A DNA stretch of 64,000 nt, taken from positions 26,454,303-26,518,302 of the forward strand of contig OZ023206.1 in assembly GCA_963995525.1 (NCBI GenBank). The letters are read 5' to 3'. Every line of letters begins with the position of its first letter. Positions within the stretch are counted from its first letter, which is position 1. Under the pieces are notes generated by a model. The model was not told where the DNA came from. It did not search any database and worked only from the letters and a program-made list of their open reading frames with translations. This document shows, one piece after another, positions 61,688 through 64,000 of this stretch. The DNA is from Escarpia spicata (taxonomy: Eukaryota > Annelida > Polychaeta > Sabellida > Siboglinidae). The translations under genes were made by a program, and so were the position numbers.

Positions 61688-62755
61688 TTATTCACGATCC
61701 ATATAAGGCATGCTTGTGAATATTCGGTACCATCCAGCAAACTTAATGGTAACCTCCGTTGAGATTTATGGGGCAAGAAGAAACACCCAGCTGCTGTTTA
61801 TGGTACGGATTCAACAACGAAAAGAATGTCAAGGAAAGGAGTGAATATAGCGGCTGCCCATGTCAGATGGATTCGTTCACTGAGCATGCAAACATATACT
61901 CGGGCTATTTCATCAAACATCCAAGTGGCAACAAGCTCAAAACTATTTTGTATAAAAACAAAAATAATCTGGTAAACACAATTCTATATCGGCTATTTTG
62001 CGATCACAATTATGCATAAAACGTAGGAACTAATTGGCAAAGAATGTAGTTATAGGAGAATAGTTTCATGTAGTCCGAGTACACCTTTCCACGCATGCTC
62101 AGTGAATGAATCCATCTGACAAGGGCAGTCGCTATATTCACTCTCCATTTATTCCATACATTGTCCCTTTCCTTGATATTCTTTTCGTTGTTGAATCCGT
62201 AACATAAACAGCAGCTAGATGTTTCTTCTTGTCCCATAAATTTCAACGGAGATTACTGAATTCTGACGGATGGTACCGAATATACATGATCATGCCTTAA
62301 ATGGATCCTGAATGCTGGCGCGTGCTGGAAACTCCGCGTACGCGGAATTATTATACCGATATATTTTCAGTTATTTATGATTAATAAAACATTATTTTAC
62401 TAAAATAAATGCGTAGATTAACTTTAAAAAGTCATATCAACAGGATCATTGAATGCATGTGTAAATCCTAAAAAGATTACAGTTATAAAAAATCACTTTA
62501 ATTATACATCAAAAGAAATACAACATGGGTGTGTCTGTACTTTGTAAATATTACGTATATGTTGTTATGCTTTGTCATGCGCATTACAGGGAAGTGGATG
62601 CGGGCGATAGTTGTTGACGGAGCAGAGAACAAGTTGTACTTCTCTGACCGCGACAAGCATACGGTTGAAGTAATCAATTTGGACGGCACTGGGCGTTCAA
62701 TACTCATCACCAATAGTGTATTTACAATTGGGTTATCCATAGATTGGAATACCAG
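58746..62755 (+). CDS. protein with LDL-receptor class B (YWTD) propeller repeats, three internal exons
   Basis: Exons 58746-58871, 61164-61283 and 62590-62755 splice in frame. Exon one (phase 1-1): [29 protein letters not shown] Gln codon split C|AA leads to exon two (phase 1-1): [41 protein letters not shown] split Gly leads to exon three: [47 protein letters not shown]. These are successive blades of a YWTD beta-propeller, with YWGD and YFSD in place of YWTD. Introns are GTGAGT...AG (58872-61163) and GCAAGT...TTACAG (61284-62589, a GC-AG intron). The donor at 62756 (GTAACA) sends the gene on past the window. Such propellers sit extracellularly in LDL-receptor relatives and nidogen-like proteins. 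The identity of this one is open. Confidence 0.85.
59235..59405 (+). pseudogene. 3' end of the RTE-like element also found at 1650-3460
   Basis: AAACAAGACCCGGGGAGGAC, GGCGTGAACAGC, GGATGGCCATTGCGGACGAG, a GA-expanded stretch and CCAAGTGACGTTGACCCC match 3320-3445 in order. It ends in GGAAGAAGAAAA. In intron 2 of the YWTD gene, same strand. Confidence 0.85.
59729..59856 (+). mobile_element. CR1-like 3' terminal fragment
   Basis: GACTATCGATAAGCCAAAGG followed by a hairpin (GCCGTC...GACGGC, 59805-59833) and ATCTTGTTAAATCTTGTTA matches the minus-strand 3' end of copy 1 (20138-20260). Only the last 128 bp is present. Confidence 0.8.
59880..60200 (+). pseudogene. Penelope-like element C-terminal (GIY-YIG region) fragment
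   Basis: Frames read [20 protein letters not shown], then [32 protein letters not shown] and, after a shift, [17 protein letters not shown] before TGA. The order L-x-EHR...DWE-A+-(D/E)xEx-R--+-KE+--I+K...MNRDEG-Y-LPH-YD is that of the end of Penelope-like endonuclease domains. The RT and the GIY-YIG motif itself are missing. Confidence 0.8.
60540..61138. repeat. CT-rich tract passing into (TCTA/TCTG)n and (TA)n
   Basis: About 450 bp of C/T-rich sequence, then TCTATCTATCTG units from 60990 and pure TA from 61098 to 61136. The Ser/Leu/Pro-rich frames across it are artefacts. It abuts the YWTD exon at 61164, so its length may affect the acceptor's polypyrimidine context. Confidence 0.92.
61515..61685. 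repeat. (TA)n microsatellites
   Basis: Three TA runs (about 61570-61600, 61612-61626 and 61640-61684) in intron 3 of the YWTD gene. Confidence 0.95.
61705..62300. repeat. imperfect inverted duplication, arms about 210 bp
   Basis: 61705-61915 reappears inverted at 62080-62300: GCTGCTGTTTATG, ACGGATTCAACAACGAAAAG, AGATGGATTC, TTCACTGAGCATGC all recur in order. The right arm has extra sequence (TGTATGGAATAAATGG) absent from the left. Each arm has an open frame of about 60-70 codons, not recognised. Confidence 0.85.
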
Positions 62756-63941
62756 GTAACATGTTTCCAGTAATCAAATTATTTTAATGTTTGTATGGAA
62801 TTTGTATATACGTACAATGTACTAGTGTTTAGACAATTTATGTAGTAAATATTATAGTACATGTATTGTACATATTATTGTTTTAATAATAACATATGCA
62901 TTATCATATATATAATGAATATATATATATATATATTGTTTTCTTGCTATCTGATTTTGTTTTCTGTCTTTTTGTTGCTATATATATATATATATATAAA
63001 TCATAATATACGATAATGAATACGTTATAATTAAAAAATAATACGTGTTTGTGTGACTGCGTGCGTGCGTGCGTGTGTGTGTTTGTATATATATATATTC
63101 ATCGCTATCACATCCGCTCTTTAAAGTTCAGCACACTATAAGGATAAGGATACTTTTATTAGTCCTAACATCATAGCAACACACTATTCAGATATACACA
63201 CAAATATTGAAATGTAATAAATACAGTGCAAATTTAAACAAAATAAACGGAATAAATATAGCAACAAAAAGACAGAAAACAAAAACAGATAGCAAGAAAA
63301 CAATTGCTGCGCGACGGGAGACTCCTAGTAACACCACAATTGATCGCTATCATAGGAGATACACAAAAACACAAATTATGAATTTGTTATATTTCTAATC
63401 CTAAGTTTTCTGAAAAAAAATATAAAGAAAACTAATGACATGTGATAAACCTTTTTTATTGTGACTTATTGTCTTTCTCTTATATACTGTGTGTGATGAT
63501 TGTTTTGTTGATGTGTTTTGTGTGTTGTGAACGCGTGTGGTCGTGTAAGCATGTGTACAAGTATACATATTGAAATTTCATTTGAAGGATTTAAGGACTG
63601 TGTTGCACACATTAATGATAAAATTAATTTAGTTGACATATGTAGCAATTTAATACAGTGCATGTGACGTACATAGTTGTAGCATGTAGTGTTTGGCATA
63701 ACTTGAGAATCCTCTCAAATTCGGTCTATCATTAAATCATGGATATCATAGATAACATGTAGTAAATTATATTTAAGACATTTTTTTTTTAATTCATGTT
63801 TAATTCTGGACATGTGCAGTTCACTTGCTCTCCGGGTATTATAGTCATATAAGAACAAACACCAGATGCATGACCAGGGAGGCCATCTATATAAATATAA
63901 ATGCTGTACTATATTATAAGTATGTATGTATGTATGTATAC

Positions 63942-63972
<31 letters not shown>

Positions 63973-64000
63973 AGTGTGTGTGTGTGTGTTATATATATAT
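62756..64000. other. intronic or intergenic DNA after the last visible YWTD exon
   Basis: AT-rich with (TA)n, (GTGC)n and, at 63920-64000, (TATG)n/(TA)n/(TG)n tracts. No further YWTD exon was found. Confidence 0.5.
62935..63306. repeat. ~50-bp inverted repeat with ~270-bp spacer
   Basis: ATTGTTTTCTTGCTATCTG...TTTTTGTTGCTATAT (62935-62984) and its complement (63257-63306) differ at one position. The spacer holds a TA/GTGC microsatellite and AAGGATACTTTTATTAGTCC. Confidence 0.85.

Overview
This window is nuclear DNA of an animal, most likely a marine invertebrate. Host genes are split by GT-AG introns (one GC-AG). Intergenic space is AT-rich and full of microsatellites and minisatellites. Transposable elements belong to families typical of lancelets, molluscs, annelids and cnidarians: CR1/L2-like and RTE-like non-LTR elements, a Penelope-like fragment, a THAP/DDE_Tnp_4 DNA transposon and a short LTR element. 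No bacterial operon structure, rRNA, tRNA or CRISPR array was seen. The exact phylum cannot be fixed from this sequence.

Layout. 0-3.6 kb: a minus-strand pseudogene of a multicopy PIN-like family, split by a non-LTR retrotransposon flanked by a 14-bp target-site duplication. 4.3-5.2 kb: 3' end of an L2/CR1-like element. 5.66-7.19 kb: the last three exons of a universal stress protein gene (+). 9.8-15.9 kb: a graveyard of reverse transcriptase fragments. 16.1-19.6 kb: an IS4EU/ISL2EU-like DNA transposon with two convergent genes, an almost intact THAP-DDE transposase and an internally deleted accessory gene with a partial PHD finger. 20.1-24.95 kb: a nearly intact CR1-like element (-) with a zinc-finger/SGNH-esterase ORF1 and an endonuclease/RT ORF2 broken by one frameshift. 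25-26 kb: a tandem repeat and a perfect 111-bp inverted repeat. 26-33 kb: mostly unassignable DNA. 33.3-35.1 kb: more RT remnants. 35.16-35.44 kb: a possible small secreted cysteine-rich protein (-). 36.8-41.7 kb: a second and partial third CR1 copy, with a 1.8-kb non-autonomous LTR element inserted. 41.7-44.9 kb: three further retroelement fragments. 48.8-49.0 kb: an assembly gap whose two flanks are the same sequence.

49.3-62.8 kb: a plus-strand gene for a protein with LDL-receptor class B (YWTD) repeats. Three exons splice together in frame at 58.7, 61.2 and 62.6 kb, and a possible first exon lies at 49.3 kb. Its putative first intron holds another CR1 copy and a 1.45-kb minisatellite of 24-bp units. 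The gene runs off the right edge.

The only host genes supported with confidence are the stress protein and the YWTD protein, and both are incomplete here. Most of the remaining coding potential belongs to mobile elements. The most informative observations are the transposon with its deleted accessory gene, the covarying 3' hairpin of the CR1 family, the perfect inverted repeat, the LTR element carrying a promoter-like core plus a splice donor, and the duplicated gap flanks.
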